Positions 23,367 through 36,500 of a stretch of DNA of 64,000 nt are shown in pieces (the first letter of the stretch is position 1; every line of letters begins with the position of its first letter). The notes beneath the pieces are model-generated. The model was not told the origin of the DNA and did not search any database. It saw only the letters and a list, made by a program, of their open reading frames with translations. The stretch lies in NCBI GenBank assembly GCA_021464245.1, contig JADCRB010000010.1:2622735-2686734 (forward strand), given 5' to 3'. This DNA is from Carallia brachiata (taxonomy: Eukaryota > Streptophyta > Magnoliopsida > Malpighiales > Rhizophoraceae). The position numbers were made by a program, and so were the translations under genes.

Positions 23367-24675
23367 TGACCCGTTTGGAGACGCTGTCAGTTTTTTATTT
23401 TTATTTTTTATTTTCTGTTTTTTTATTTTTACTGTTTACTAAATTTTTGTATTTATTACTATCAATTTTTATTTTTTTATAAGAATAAAAAAATAGATAA
23501 AAAAAATATAGCGAGAGAAATGGTAGAAAAAGTATAAATATAGAGAGAAAAATGGGAGAAAGAGAGAGAGAGAGAGGGTAGAGAGAGAATGAGTAGAGAT
23601 AATGGTAGAGAAAGAAAAATGAGAGAGAAAGAGAGAAGAAAGAGAATGAGTAGAGAGAATGACAGAAAGAGAAAGGGTTGAGAAAGAATGAGTAAATAGA
23701 ATAGTAGAGAGAGAAAAATGAGAGAGAGAAGGTAGAGAGAGAATCGGTAGAGAAAATGATAGAGAGAGAAAATAGAGAGAGGGTAGAGAAAGAATGAGTA
23801 AAGAGAATGATAGAGAGAAAAATGAGAGAGAGAGGGTAGAGAGAGAATGGGTAGAGAGAATGGTAAAACAAGAAAAAAGAGAGAGAGTCTGGGTAGAGAA
23901 AGAATGAATAGATAGAAAAAAAGGCGAAAGAGGGCAGAGAGATAATAGTAAAGCGAGAAAAAGGAGAGAGAATGTGGGTAGACAGAAAGGAGAGAGAATC
24001 TGGGTAGACAGAGAATGGTAGAGAGAAAAAAGAGAGAGGACAGAGAGAGAAACGAGTAGAGAAAATGATAGAGCAAGAAAAAGAAGAGAGAATGGTAGGG
24101 AGAGAAAAATGAGAGAGAGTGTGAGTATAGAGAGAATGAGTAGAGATAATGGTTGAGGGAGAAAAAGGAGAGAAAGAGAGAGTGGCTAGAGGGAGAATTA
24201 GTAGAGAGAATGGTAGAAAGAGAAAAAGGAGAAAGAGGGTAGAGAATGAATGAGTAGAGAGAGAAAAGAGAGAGAGAGAAGGTAGAGAGGGAATGGTAGA
24301 GATAGAAAAAAGAGAGAGATGGTAGAGAGAGAATGAGTAGAGAGAGAATGGTAGAGATACAAAAGATAGAGAGAGGGTAGAGAGAGAATGAGTAGAGAGA
24401 GAAAGAGTAGTGAGAGAAAAAATATAGAAGGATAGAGAGATGATGAGTAAAGAGAAATATAGTAAAGATGGTGGATAGAGAGAGAAAATATTGTGAGAAA
24501 AAGTATAAAAAAAAAGTGAAAAATAAAATCGGAAAACTAATTTTGATTATTCTTTGAAAAACACTTTTAACTTTTCAACAAAAAACAGAAAATAAAATCA
24601 ATACCAAACATGTTTTATGTTTTTTTGTGAAAAATAAACAAAAAATAGAAAACAAAATTCATTCCGAACGGACCC
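23367..24675. mobile_element. PIF/Harbinger-like MITE with GA-rich interior
   Basis: Inverted ends are TGACCCGTTTGGA on the left and GGGTCCGTTCGGA read inward from the right. TTA trinucleotides abut both sides (23364-23366 and 24676-24678), the target size of PIF/Harbinger elements. Subterminal T-rich/A-rich tracts are complementary too. The interior is almost wholly a GA minisatellite and encodes no transposase. Confidence 0.65.
23500..24495. repeat. Degenerate GA-rich minisatellite, about 1 kb
   Basis: Words such as GTAGAGAGAGAATGAGTAGAG, GAATGGTAGAGAGAGAAAAA and GAGAGAGGGTAGAG recur in shuffled order with an apparent period of roughly 50-60 bases. The plus strand is almost purely purine, with T mainly in ATG and GTAG words, so triplex or slipped structures are possible. 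Long open frames on the minus strand (Phe-Ser-Leu-rich) come from this composition and are not genes. Confidence 0.9.
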
Positions 24676-24678
24676 TTA

Positions 24679-27372
24679 ACAATCTACTTTTTGAAAATAA
24701 ACAGTAACAACAAAGACAAAATACAAAACCAAATACCCCTATAACATTTGATTCACATATTTTTTTGTTACAAAACATAATTTTGTATTTGATACAAATT
24801 AATATGTAAATAATACATAATAATATTTACACTCTAATATATAACAAAAAAAAAAAGTAAAAAGATAATTTTTAAACAATAACTTGTCAACCTGCAAATT
24901 AACTTGAACTCGACCATCTACAAGTCGAACTTAAAGTAACTCAATCAAACTCTAACCCGACGGCCCCTCCGAACACCTCTAAAATTGAGGGAGTCGACTC
25001 GAGCAGCAGACACACTAATTTTGGGCCAGACACACTAATTCTGGGCTTTGGGACCAGCCTGTATGGCGAGAAATTCGTTATGTTCATCAATCAATAGATT
25101 AAAGGCGAAGGCGCAGTTCATTCATCGGCACTGTCCACTCACGAGCCCAGTCTAGTGGCAAGAGTATTTACGTCTCTCGGCCTACATAAGCTAGCGTGTG
25201 GCGTGTTTGTGTCATGTTCTGTACGGGCCTTTTGATCCACAGTCGAATATTGTCATCATCAACATCAAGGTACGTCAGTCCAGTCTCGCATGCTATCCAT
25301 GTTGTCCTGTTCCGCACAGTAACTGGAAAATTATGCACCACCCTTTTCTTATAGTTAAAAAATTTGTTTGAATTATGAAAGTCATAAATTCGAATTTTTA
25401 GTGCAGTTTTCGTGGGACGTTAAGTATAATGCATACTTTCTGGGTTTTATCATTAGGAAAGGAAAATTTATGGAGATATACAAATATGATAACAGTGAAA
25501 TTTTTTTTTGTACAATAATGAATAGTTGGTCATGTACCGAAAATTTTTTTAAAAAATATCTACTTAAAAATTGACAAATGAAACGTGAAAATCGAAAATT
25601 TATTGAATAAGAAACGGAAAAGTTTTATGGATAGAGGATTGAATCTATAGCCCATCCAAAATGACAAGGACTACGTTGCAAATTTTTTTTAAAATCAAAA
25701 TTTAAGATTACATTAAATATATCTAAGTAACACCAAATATATTTACATTTTAATTTTAAAAAAAAAAAATATATATATATATAATTCGGATGAAATTTGA
25801 TCAGATTCTTTTTCTATATGCCACAGCTCAAAAAATTATTGGTCATTAACTGCTGGAAGTGGCAGTTTAGTGATATTTTGATGTATCTCTTCAGTATTAA
25901 CTGTGATTTGAATTTTCGCGCCCATGTTCCTCCTTTACAGGAATACTTAATGTGAGCGCGGTGTATGAGTTCAAAATTTGTTAATACTGTAGTTAAAATT
26001 AAGAGAGGCCCGTTTAAAACCCAATAGTATTCTGGTGGTGAATCTTCTTTGTGGAGAGGTTGAATAATGATGTTAATAGTCAAAATGTCGGTTTCAACTT
26101 CAAGATTCAATAACCATTATACTTGTGAAGTGATTTTTTTCTTGTTAAAAAAAAAATTTGTAGGTCATCCATCAAATCCCTTAATAACTTACAAGATTGT
26201 GAACAGAAAATTTTTTTGCACTCACGAGCAGGACGAAAACATGAAAAAATCAACTCTTAACATTATTTCTGCCCACTGACCGGTCTAGCTAGGCCAATCT
26301 TCTTCCAAGCTCTATCATTCATTCCACAGAAGATATGGTGGGGAATTCTACAGTACAAAGTACTAGAACCACCAGACCGAGGCTTTAGTTTTAGTGAGTG
26401 TATACACAAAATACAGGCACCGCATGTGACTACCCCACTTGGAAAAAGCACTTTTTTTCTTTGTTTCAATGCGGCAGATAGCCAGTTGTAGCCCCCCATG
26501 GCCATATCATAAAACGCACAGTAGCTTTTGGACCACTTCCCACTTCCACGCATGATTTTTTTTTTTTTTTTGAGTAACTAGACAAAGTCATTGTATCGTC
26601 CCTTTAACAGATCATCTATTGCTTTAACTTCCAAGTAGTTCAAGATCTCACCCTCATCATCGTTTTTGGTTAATTGAGAGATAGTTCATTTTAACTAGTG
26701 TTAGATTCATTGTATTAGTAGCGGTTTTCTGGTAATAAGGTACTGCTAGATGCATTTATTGGTTTGGCAAACAATAATTGCAAAAGTTGCTATAGGGAGC
26801 CTGGAATTGGCAAGTTTGGTGGGAGGCATTGAGTAAAATTGCTGGCACTTCAGGAAATTTTGGCCTAATTAGTTTTTTTCTGGACCACTAGGGATGTATA
26901 ATGCATGTTATTTGTAGATTGCTCGGCATTTGTCGCTTTCTTTTGAATATCAGGTACTATAGCTGTAAAACGGCTATAACATTCCGTGACCATGAATGCT
27001 ATAGTATTCAATAACGTGGCAGAAGCAGAACATGAAACGCGCTATCACCTTTTATAACTAATATCTTCAATGAAGCAGTCATTTGCTCTGTACTGTTCAC
27101 ATTAATAAAAGGGTCGTAGCTTCTAGTATTCGTATTTGTTTTCGTCGTTAATGAAGTTGGCAATTGGTTACAGAAAATGGTCAGGTCTGGTTATAGTTCG
27201 AAGCAGTTGTGAATGGAAAGAACATTTTCTTAGAGATACTTACAAGTTACAACAAGGCCAAATCATACGTGCGTATATTTCCTATAGGCTGTAGCTGTGT
27301 GCAAAACTGAAACTCCAACTCCTCGTGGGAATCATTACAACAGAAATTATAATGAAGAAATGAATAAATTTA
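24679..27372. other. Intergenic DNA with short unassigned frames
   Basis: No recognisable gene. Minus-strand frames at 25814-26110 and 26263-26553 (under 100 codons) contain no motif I know. The stretch near 24890-24985 ends in CCCCTCCGAACACCTCTA and resembles the end of a dispersed MITE whose partner I could not find. The last 300 bases are the 3' flank of the DUF547 gene. Confidence 0.5.
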
Positions 27373-30300
27373 TCATGTGTACAAGAAGAGGTATCTAAAA
27401 CTGAACTCGTATGGCATGATTTGGACAAACTGTGAATGAGGCTCGCTTTTGCCTCTTTCAAGACACGCGATTGCTTCTTTTCCTAGTTCGGTTGGTAACT
27501 GAAGGCAGATCCAGTCGAGCAACGACTCCAAGTCCTTTGCAAAGTCAAGTAGATACCAATCCAACAACTTTGGGATCCCAAACTTGTTTGTTGAAATCCC
27601 AATTGCAGCCTGCAAATACTCTTTTTTTGCCGTTTCAAGTTCGCTCTCCACCTGAGAGGCAGTGTACACTCTCACCTGCATTCACCACCAAATAAGACAT
27701 TTGTAAATACCGAAATGCAATTCAGCTTAAGAATGGTAAATGTGATGCAAATATCCCTCGGCCTTGTTAAAAATAATTATGCAGGTAAAATTCAATTTTT
27801 AACAAGAATAAAGAGAATTATATTTCATTAAAAATGGTGCATTTACAGGTTGTCATTTGGAAATGAGCACAATGGCAGCATTAGAAAACAAGATGTCATG
27901 TTCTAGAGTTGTTTGACTTTTAGAGGCAATTTACATATGGTGAACCATTCTGAATATGACATTGAATTGCACATTGGCCCACTGATGAGCTTTGTATTAT
28001 TATCATGAGAATGATAGTGGGCTAAGATGGATAATAGCACCAAACCTATCAACATTATGACGGTACTTACAGCAGGGGAGGACCAGCTTCCACAGGAAAG
28101 GCCAAATGTTACCAATGGTTCGGATAACTCCAACCCAAATTTGCTCCTTGCTGTCATCTCGTCATTTTTCGCACCCTTCGAAATATTCTAATGGGAACCC
28201 GGGAGTAAGAATTCTACCAAAAAGGTCTCCATTTTGTTAAAAGAGTTTGAAAATAAGCTGAAATGGGAACTACTTACATATTTAGAGTGATAAGGAAGTC
28301 TGAGGATGAAATGTTCAATCGTTATCGCATTTAACAAGTGCCCACCAACATTTATTGTTGCCTAAGAATTGGAACCACAAAAGTCATTGGCTATACATGG
28401 CATCTCAAAAGTGCCAAGTTAAAACGCCAGTCAAAATAATCAAAACAAAGAAGAGAATCGCCTGTTCAGTGTATACCTTTCGCATTAGCACAACAATCAT
28501 CTCAGGGCTCTCTGGTATTCCATGTTCTAGAAATGCCTGGAGCAAAATAGTAAGTTACAGGGTGCGGAAGTCCAACAAAAAGGAAAATAGAAGGAAAATA
28601 TACAAATATTCATAAGCATTAAAACATTAGGGACTAGATAGAACAGATGATATCTATGAAACTCAAATGAAGTAAAGCATCACTTACGTTCATCATGCAG
28701 GAATTATAAACGTTTATCCAGAACGCAAGCTTCTCCTGATGAGTGAGGTTCTGCAAGTCGATTGCCTGAAGTTTCCCTAGCAAAAGTCTGAAAATATCAT
28801 CAAAATTGGCCATATGTGCAATTCTGTTAGAATTCTGAGAAAAGAATGCATGAAACGGTTCAAATTTTTGATATGGGAGTACCTACTTTAGTCTATGAAG
28901 TAGAAACAAACAATTTGATGTTCGGTTTGGATTGATGGTGCCGGGCTCTACAGCAAATAACTGCTTATATGGACCAATTTCTCTCTTCCCAAATCCTGAA
29001 CATATGCCGTATGGATCCCGAAACTCACATTCTTCACCATTGTCTTCAGATAGTAAAGTTGATAAGAAAGGCAAACAATCTGCAGTGCGGCTACTCTTCA
29101 TTGAGCTCATTCTTACAAAAATACTTGATAAGCATTTTACAATGTCTTCAGATATCTTGTTTGGACTGTTGTCTCCAAACAGCTTTTCATCTGAATCGGT
29201 GAGGCTTCTCGCCTTTGTAGTTTCTTGGTCTATTAATCGACATTCTGGCTGGACATTTTCACAACTGTCATCAACTTTTTTGCAAATTGGAAAACTAAAA
29301 CTTAACAAAACATCGTGCAGTAATTGCATTTACAAACCTGTAATTTCTGAGGATCCAAATATTTCTCTGATAGTCTATTGCCAACAGGTCTTTTCAATGG
29401 AGTTCTGCCTATTTGAGGTTTATTTACGGATAATCCCCTGTTGCTTTTCAAAGAATTAGTACACAGTTGATTCTCTTTCCCGTGTCCATCCTCTATGAAC
29501 AAGCGAAGACATGAAGCATAAGGCTTACTTTGTAGTCCTGAGTCTATCGACACAATGCTACGAATCTATGTATGGTCTGATCATGCCGAAAATAGCAGCT
29601 TACCAGAAAGCGATGGCAAATGCCCTTTAGACCTGGCAGATTCATCCAATTTTTGAGCCAATGACTTGTGCTGTTCAGCTCTGGTATTTTTATTTTGGGG
29701 CAGATTATCTGCAAAACTCTCCATGTTCCTCTTGGAACTTGAAATGAAGACAGCCTCCTGGTACAGGTCCTGTCTAAAATGCACCACTTGTTCTTCAAGT
29801 CGAACAACCTCCTCTTCTAGAACGGCCACTTCTGCGAGAAGCTCTAATGTCTGCAGAAACAAAATTGAAGAATTATTATTCCTATACAATCACAAGCATC
29901 TGTTCAAGTAAATGTTTGTGCTGACATTAAAACATCGTTTGGAATTTGATTACCTCTCTTTGTTTTCTTCCCACAATTGTTCTTAAATTCTTTCCAAAAA
30001 ACACAAATAATAATATTAATATTTATGCTGTATTTGTTTTGCTTTCTTCTCATAATTCCCCAAAAATAAGAATACGGAACATCAGGAAGATGAATTACTG
30101 ACAGCAGCAGGTAGATAGGAAGGAAGGCGAGGTAGAGCTCCCAAAGGTCTATTGAAAGCTCTCTCCAAAGCTCTGTGAACATTCTCTTCATGCCTGAGCT
30201 TCTTCTTTAGTTTATCAACCTGAAAAATTATGAGCTTTTGAGGCTAATAGATAGTAACCAAGGCGGGTGGAAAAGCAACACTTGATTATTTATTTGTCGA

Positions 30301-30988
30301 ATGAGAATTGGGAAAATAACCATAAAAAAGATATGAACGTACATCTTGTTGCAGAGCTAGTTTTCTGTGTCTGACTGAAACTTGTTGTTTTTTGGCTGGT
30401 TTTGTAGCTTCATCGTTTGATTTTCTCCCCTGCATCTCTATCATCCCCTTCAAATGAGACTGAAATTCGAAACGAAAGAACATAGCAATTAGATTCTCGA
30501 TAGAATTAAAGCAAACATATCATTCAGAGAAGAGTAATGAAAAGGGAAGACAGAAATAGAAAATCAAAATAAACAGAATGAAAAGAGAGAAATTGGAGAC
30601 TTCTGCAACGGGCACGGGATGTACATGCCCAATCAGCAGTCTAGCTGCAAACATTTGAAGAAAGCAATCTTTCCCATTTTGAATTTTTCATCAAATAAGC
30701 ATTACTTTGTCAGAATTTCTGGAAAGTTCATGCTTTGGGATCTGCCTCATCGAAACTGAAGCCATAGTTTCTGGTAAAAAAAAGCTATGAACAGAGAATA
30801 CCTGGAAAAGCTAGACCATCTTCCACAGCACAACCGTTTTTCAAATCACACAATAAAAGTAAACAACCATACAAAGATCAACGGACCAAGCTGATACACA
30901 TTGATCAAATTCCAACAACAATTCTCACTTTTTCATTCTTCAGTGGAGCTTTGACGGACTGCAGCCTAGTCCTGACCCTGGTATCCAT
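27373..30988 (-). CDS. Leucine-zipper (MIP1-type) and DUF547 protein (11 exons)
   Basis: Minus-strand exons are 30929-30988, 30343-30459, 30103-30219, 29604-29850, 29338-29537, 28887-29248, 28688-28787, 28477-28536, 28278-28361, 28071-28187 and 27373-27675. All join in phase and give 588 residues. The start [16 protein letters not shown] is the characteristic N terminus of this plant family. An N-terminal coiled coil (about residues 60-135, [20 protein letters not shown] then [20 protein letters not shown]) corresponds to the ternary-complex-factor MIP1 leucine zipper. The C-terminal DUF547 region (about 360-570) includes [56 protein letters not shown] and [15 protein letters not shown]. Family function is poorly known; the zipper implies protein-protein contacts. 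The junction between exons 5 and 6 (intron 29249-29337) is least certain, chosen because it keeps phase and the [11 protein letters not shown] reading. Confidence 0.92.
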
Positions 30989-33220
30989 CTTTGGGCAATT
31001 ACCACTCTGTTCAAAACTGCAAAACCATTATAAAACGAAACCCAATTCAGAAACTCCATTAGAAAACAGGACCGCAACAAAACACTCCCTGAAAGGGATG
31101 CAGCTTGCATTTAATAATAACAGAGGAGCAGATTCATACATATATACATAAATACACACATACCTTTACAGAAAGTTCATTTCTTGGATGAAGATTCAAG
31201 AAATAACAAACTTGAATGTCTAACAGTAAAAGTGTATCATCATAATATTACATCCCCCGCAACTCCTCGATCACTGTGAAGTAAAATTCACCAAAACCCA
31301 GATTTCGTGCTGCCCCAGAAACGAAACAGTCATATCATATCATTTACAAGACTCTATACATATACACACGCAATATGAATGTGTGTATGTGTGTGCGCGC
31401 GCGTGTGAGAGAGAGTGAGAGAGTGGCAAGCTGGCTGAGTACGTAATGGGACAGTGAAACAAAGGAGCTGAGGTCGGCTTTTGCAAGCAAGGCTAGTTAA
31501 GCATCATAGCCGCAACATTAACAGCATACATAAAATATACAGTTTATTTAATAATATTTTAAAATTTATAATTTTTTTTAAAGTTTAATAATTTTTTTCA
31601 TATCAAATATTATATGTCTTCTGTAAGTTTCACTACGTAGTATAAAAGATTTTTGTACTTTTTAACTTTGCACTGCTTCTCTTTCATTTGCGCTGCCCAA
31701 AATGTCCGTTGATATATTGCTTGGAAATTGGATCACAACGACGTACAGACTGGTTTTGATCAATTTTTTTTTTGATCGGGTTGACTCCGGAAAGTGAAGA
31801 GATGAATCGTTCAGACCAAACATTAATTGGCTCCATTTGGCTGTGGACTTGTGATTACAAAAGGTATGGTTTGGGATTTTGGGTATTAATAAAATGGGGT
31901 ATTATTACTTAGTAGCTTTGATTGTGGTCATGTTTTTGAGGGCAAAGGCTGCATCAGTCACATGTTTGCCAACCTAACAACTCCAAAAGAACTACTCAAG
32001 GGCCAAGAGTTGTGAGAGATTTGGTCGTTCAATATGGTTTTTTTGACATTTTCTTAGATTTTTTTTTTTTAAATTTTGCTAGATCCAAACAACTAATACT
32101 AATTTAATAAGTGAAATAGACCAATTGGCCTGGACTTCAGATTTCCTCGAACTCAATGGAACTAACGGCTCAATATTAGATGTAATTCTAAGAAGATGTA
32201 CGTAAAGAAACTCCTTTCTCTATTAACAGTTCGAGATTTTGGTTTTATGACAGTAGTTTGATCATAATAGATGGAACCAAGAAATTGGCAATAGTACGAT
32301 ACAATTATTTAAAGAAATTTCTATAAACTTTTTTTTGAACAGAAAATGTCTATAAACTTTAGAAATTAATTATCCAAATCATTTTAATCGCTTCTCCCAA
32401 TACTTTACTATAAGAGCAGCATTAAAGTATTAAAAGGATTTGCGCCCGACGTTTTGTCTAAATATACTTATGTCTTAACTTTTTGTAACTACTGTAATAC
32501 TTTTTACAATAAAAAAAATAGTAAAATGTACTACTCCTTTTTGTGGTAAAAAATATTACGGTAATTATAAAAAATAAAGGCATTGTTGCATTTGAGCAAA
32601 ATCTCGAGCGCAAATCTTTCAATGCTATAATTTTTCCGTTTTTTCCGTTAGTTACAATACATGACTATGGAGTTTAATAAGAAAATATCCTAAAGACTCG
32701 TTACGTCGGAAGTTTATGGAAACTTTGTTATGAACCTCAAAAAAAAAAAAAAAAAAAAAAGGTTCTCTGAATAGTTGAAGCAAATATATGAGAGTTCCAA
32801 TGTTCCATCCGACAAAAACTTAGTCATTTTTAATGCTCATCTTAATCTGGCTCAATTTTAAACTAATCTGCGTCAACGACGCATTTATTTGAAACGATAG
32901 AAAAAAAAAAAAAAGGCATAATTTAAAACAAAAGGCTTTTTTTTCGAGTACTAAAGATGTTACATAATTACATCCGTCCATAGCCTCGGTTAGACAGCCA
33001 TTTCCTATCAGTTCGACCATTTTATATGTAGTGGACTTAAATCATGGACCGCCTCGCACAAGATTTCTCTTTTATATGCTTAAAATAAAGGATATGCATT
33101 TGTTTAATTTTAAATTTTTATATTTTATTCATATTTAAATTTTAAATATTTTGATTTTGTTCTAACTCAGTCCTTCTATTAGTCAATCCGTTAAAAATTA
33201 AATTTGACTAACAAAAACTA
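30989..33220. other. DUF547 upstream region and AT-rich DNA
   Basis: Holds the 5' leader and promoter of the DUF547 gene, then AT-rich DNA with a 24-base A run near 32738. No open frame here has family features. Confidence 0.5.
31364..31425. repeat. Compound CA/TG, CG and GA microsatellite
   Basis: ATACACACG, then TGTGTGTATGTGTGTGCGCGCGCGTG, then GAGAGAGTGAGAGAG lie in a row about 400 bases upstream of the DUF547 ATG. Alternating purine-pyrimidine with CG steps could adopt Z-DNA. Confidence 0.85.
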
Positions 33221-33229
33221 AATATATTT

Positions 33230-33560
33230 TTGTGTTTGTTGTTATGTTGTCTCAGAAATTGTTGTTGGGTATACTCAGACGATTTTTGACATAGGTCTGT
33301 CGAGGTGGGGTACTGTTACTGTTTGCAGCTTTCTCTAACTAGATTATACCTATTTAACATATTATGATTAGGTGAGTTTAATTGTAATTTAGTTGGTTTC
33401 GAACTTTATACTTTGTTCGTAAATAGTCAGTTTAGCTATATAATATGTAAGTCATTTGTATTGATTTCCTCTCTTACTTTAAATAGGTTTTTTCAACCAC
33501 TTGACGTCGGTTCTATATACGTTTTTTTCAAGTATTAATATAATAATTCTTATTCAATCG
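33230..33560 (+). repeat. Possible LTR fragment
   Basis: The segment has the look of a plant LTR: ACTTTAAATAGG late in the unit and an end region AAGTATTAATATAATAATTCTTATTCAATCG typical of transcribed LTR ends. I found no second LTR, primer site or target duplication, so this is a weak call. Confidence 0.3.
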
Positions 33561-36500
33561 AAAAAAAAAAACCTATTTCGTGATTCACAAATATTTATAA
33601 ATATTCGAAAGTAATACCAAACAGTATGAGTATGGGTGAGAGAGACAGTGATTTGTGTTTTTTTTTTCTGATTCCGATCAATCGAGTTTTGTGATTGAAA
33701 TGTTATTGAAATCTTTACTATATAATTGCATTTTAAATAATATTTAATTATATAATTTATTTAATAAAATTTAATTATATATATATATTATTTTTTTCAA
33801 ATTCAACAGTTAAATAATCCATATTATTGTCGTTTCATTTTTATTCCACCTACAACATCTCATCATATATTTATATTTTGTCAGTATGCCTTTTCTATTC
33901 TATTCCCACAACCAGTCACATTTTGTGAAAGGAAATCATATGTGCACATGAAAATATGGAATAGGTGTCGAGCAAAGGAAGTAGTCATCATGATGATTGA
34001 TGGGAGGTTGATATATATTATCACATATTTACCATCAAAGTTGAAATGAAGTGGACACACGACCCACAGCCACGTGACATGCCACTCTTCTCAAGTGAGT
34101 TATAACCCACAGCCAGAGTGAAAGAACACTGCTTCCCTCTTTAATATTAAACACTTTATCTTATGGATCGTATTAGCTGTTAGATGATTGGCCCACGTTT
34201 GCATAATTCCATGTTTAAGATGCTAAAAAGGGTTTGCTCTTTTGCTGTTATGCACACAACCACTGGATCCAATTATTTTCTGATGAGTTTTTTAGTCCAC
34301 TAACGTAGTTTGTTGGCTGATTGCTCCCCTTGTCGACATTCCAAAAAGTATGATCTAGCATTCTTGTATTTAAAGTTAAATAATAAGTGGTAATATTACA
34401 TTCTAAGAAATTTTACTTTGTCGCCTCCATATGAATGTGTAATTACCATGGTAATGTGATATTACCACCTCTATGCGAGTGCTCAAGTAATTGTAAAGAC
34501 AAAATTTATCCTTAATATAAGTTTTTGATCATAAAAAATTTTATTTTTATATAATCTTACTCTTCATGTTAAATAAATTAATTTATATTTTCAAAATATT
34601 ATGTTATATATGCGTCAAATATATTTTTTTGTCAATTACCATTTATACTTTGATATTCATTTCATTTTTATTCTTAATATATACATAATCTATTTAGTCA
34701 TATTATATTATCGTATATTCATTTATATGTATTAATCTCAATTATTGGCTGTATGTATTTTAAAATATACATAAATTTATTTTTTAGATATTTATATTTG
34801 CATCCAATCAAAGATTTTGAGAAAAAAATTATTTTGATAATATTTTTTTCTTGATTTTCATAATTTTTATGTCCAATGAAACTAATATTACAATTTACGT
34901 GTGAAAAAAAATGCAAAAGAGAAAAACGATTGATTAGCTAAGTTGCTATTGCCATTTGACGTTTAATACATAATCTACTTTAAAGACCGTATTAGATTGT
35001 TAATTTAATATTATGCGAGTTGACAATGATGCCAAGTTTTTAGGTGAGGTAATTACAATCGAAAAATAATAAAATAAAACAATTATCAAGTGATAATAGA
35101 GTCACGAGAAGCTGGGGGGTTCCATAGATTTACGTTATGGTGACTGATCCCATCAATGAGTTTTTAGTTACATTTTTGTTACGACACCACTTTCTCCATT
35201 CACGGCAAGGTTGGATGCTAAGAAATTTGCGGAAAAATTAATTTTCTCCATATTCGTGCCACAATGATTAGATAACAAACATTCTTAATTCCCAAACGAA
35301 AATGATGCCCGGGGGTGGACACAGGTAGCCTGTGGATGGTACACTTAGACTTTAATCTGACAAGTTATAAATTCATCGTCGGCTCCTAATCTTAAGAAAA
35401 GTGAGATATCTACACTTTAGTGTCCATTTTAAATGTCTTAAATTTTGATTCTGTCGTAATTATAATCGGTATGTCTTCACATTTGAGTATGTGTAATAGA
35501 CGAATTATTTCTTACTGGGTATGAAATCAGTCTCATTTCACATCCATTCATTTTGTTGAATGGAAAAAAAAAAAAAAAAATTCCCATACGCAAATGATGC
35601 GTGTATTCACCGGATCATTATCTCTCTCATGAATTGTGGCTAGTAACAACCTAAGATGCCGGCAATAATCTAAATAAAATAATGATATAATATTGACCAA
35701 TCTTGAACTAAATTTCGGTCCAATTAAAGCTTTACTCCTTTGGGACATTGTCCTTTTGATGTTATCAACAGCATCAATTTAAAGCTCAATTGTGAATTAA
35801 GTAATAAAGATTGGTTTCAGTTATTTGGATTAATTTTATATTTGATCAAGAGATTTTAAGCATTTCATAATTTTTTATGGATACAAGACAGAGAAAATAA
35901 GATAACATATGACTTGATATAACAAAAAATCGATGAAAATGTTCCAAATTTGTTGGGAGAGAATTATATAATGGCACCCCAATAAAATTTACTCCCTTTA
36001 TTTTCTTTTGTTTTTTTTTTTGTGTGTAATTTTTTTTGTTGGGTATCCTTCCCTCCTTGTGCATTAAGATTGTGATTAGTGCCTCTCCTTCATTATACCT
36101 AGTTTAGCATTTCCTTTTTTTTTTTTTTTTGGTGGTCTTTAGCTTAGCATTTTCTTCCCTTGGTAGCTTGTCTGTTTCTTGAATTTTTGTTTATAGGGTA
36201 GTACTTGTAAAGGAAATAAGACAAGTTCATAGGGGGCTGGATCCGAACAATGAGCTAATAGGACAAGTTTGACAAGTGCTCATTTTTCAGTTCTTTGACA
36301 GAAAAAAAAAAAAATTTTAAAAAAAACAATGAAATAAAAAATTATGAATAGAAACAATGATTTGTACAACTGTACAAGACAACAAATGTAATGGATCAAA
36401 GAAGTGATTCGTTTGCTTGTTTGTTTTCTCTTGGTCTGCTTCTTAAATGAAAAATATCTCCATTCCAACTTACATTAACACTTTCATCCTTGTAAGTGTC

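Noticed and set aside
23401..24076. Two long overlapping minus-strand open frames rich in Phe, Ser and Leu
   Set aside because: They are the complement of the GA minisatellite; composition alone keeps the frames open.
25814..26553. Two minus-strand frames of about 100 codons
   Set aside because: Neither has a known motif or splice partners; the surrounding sequence looks like eroded repeats.
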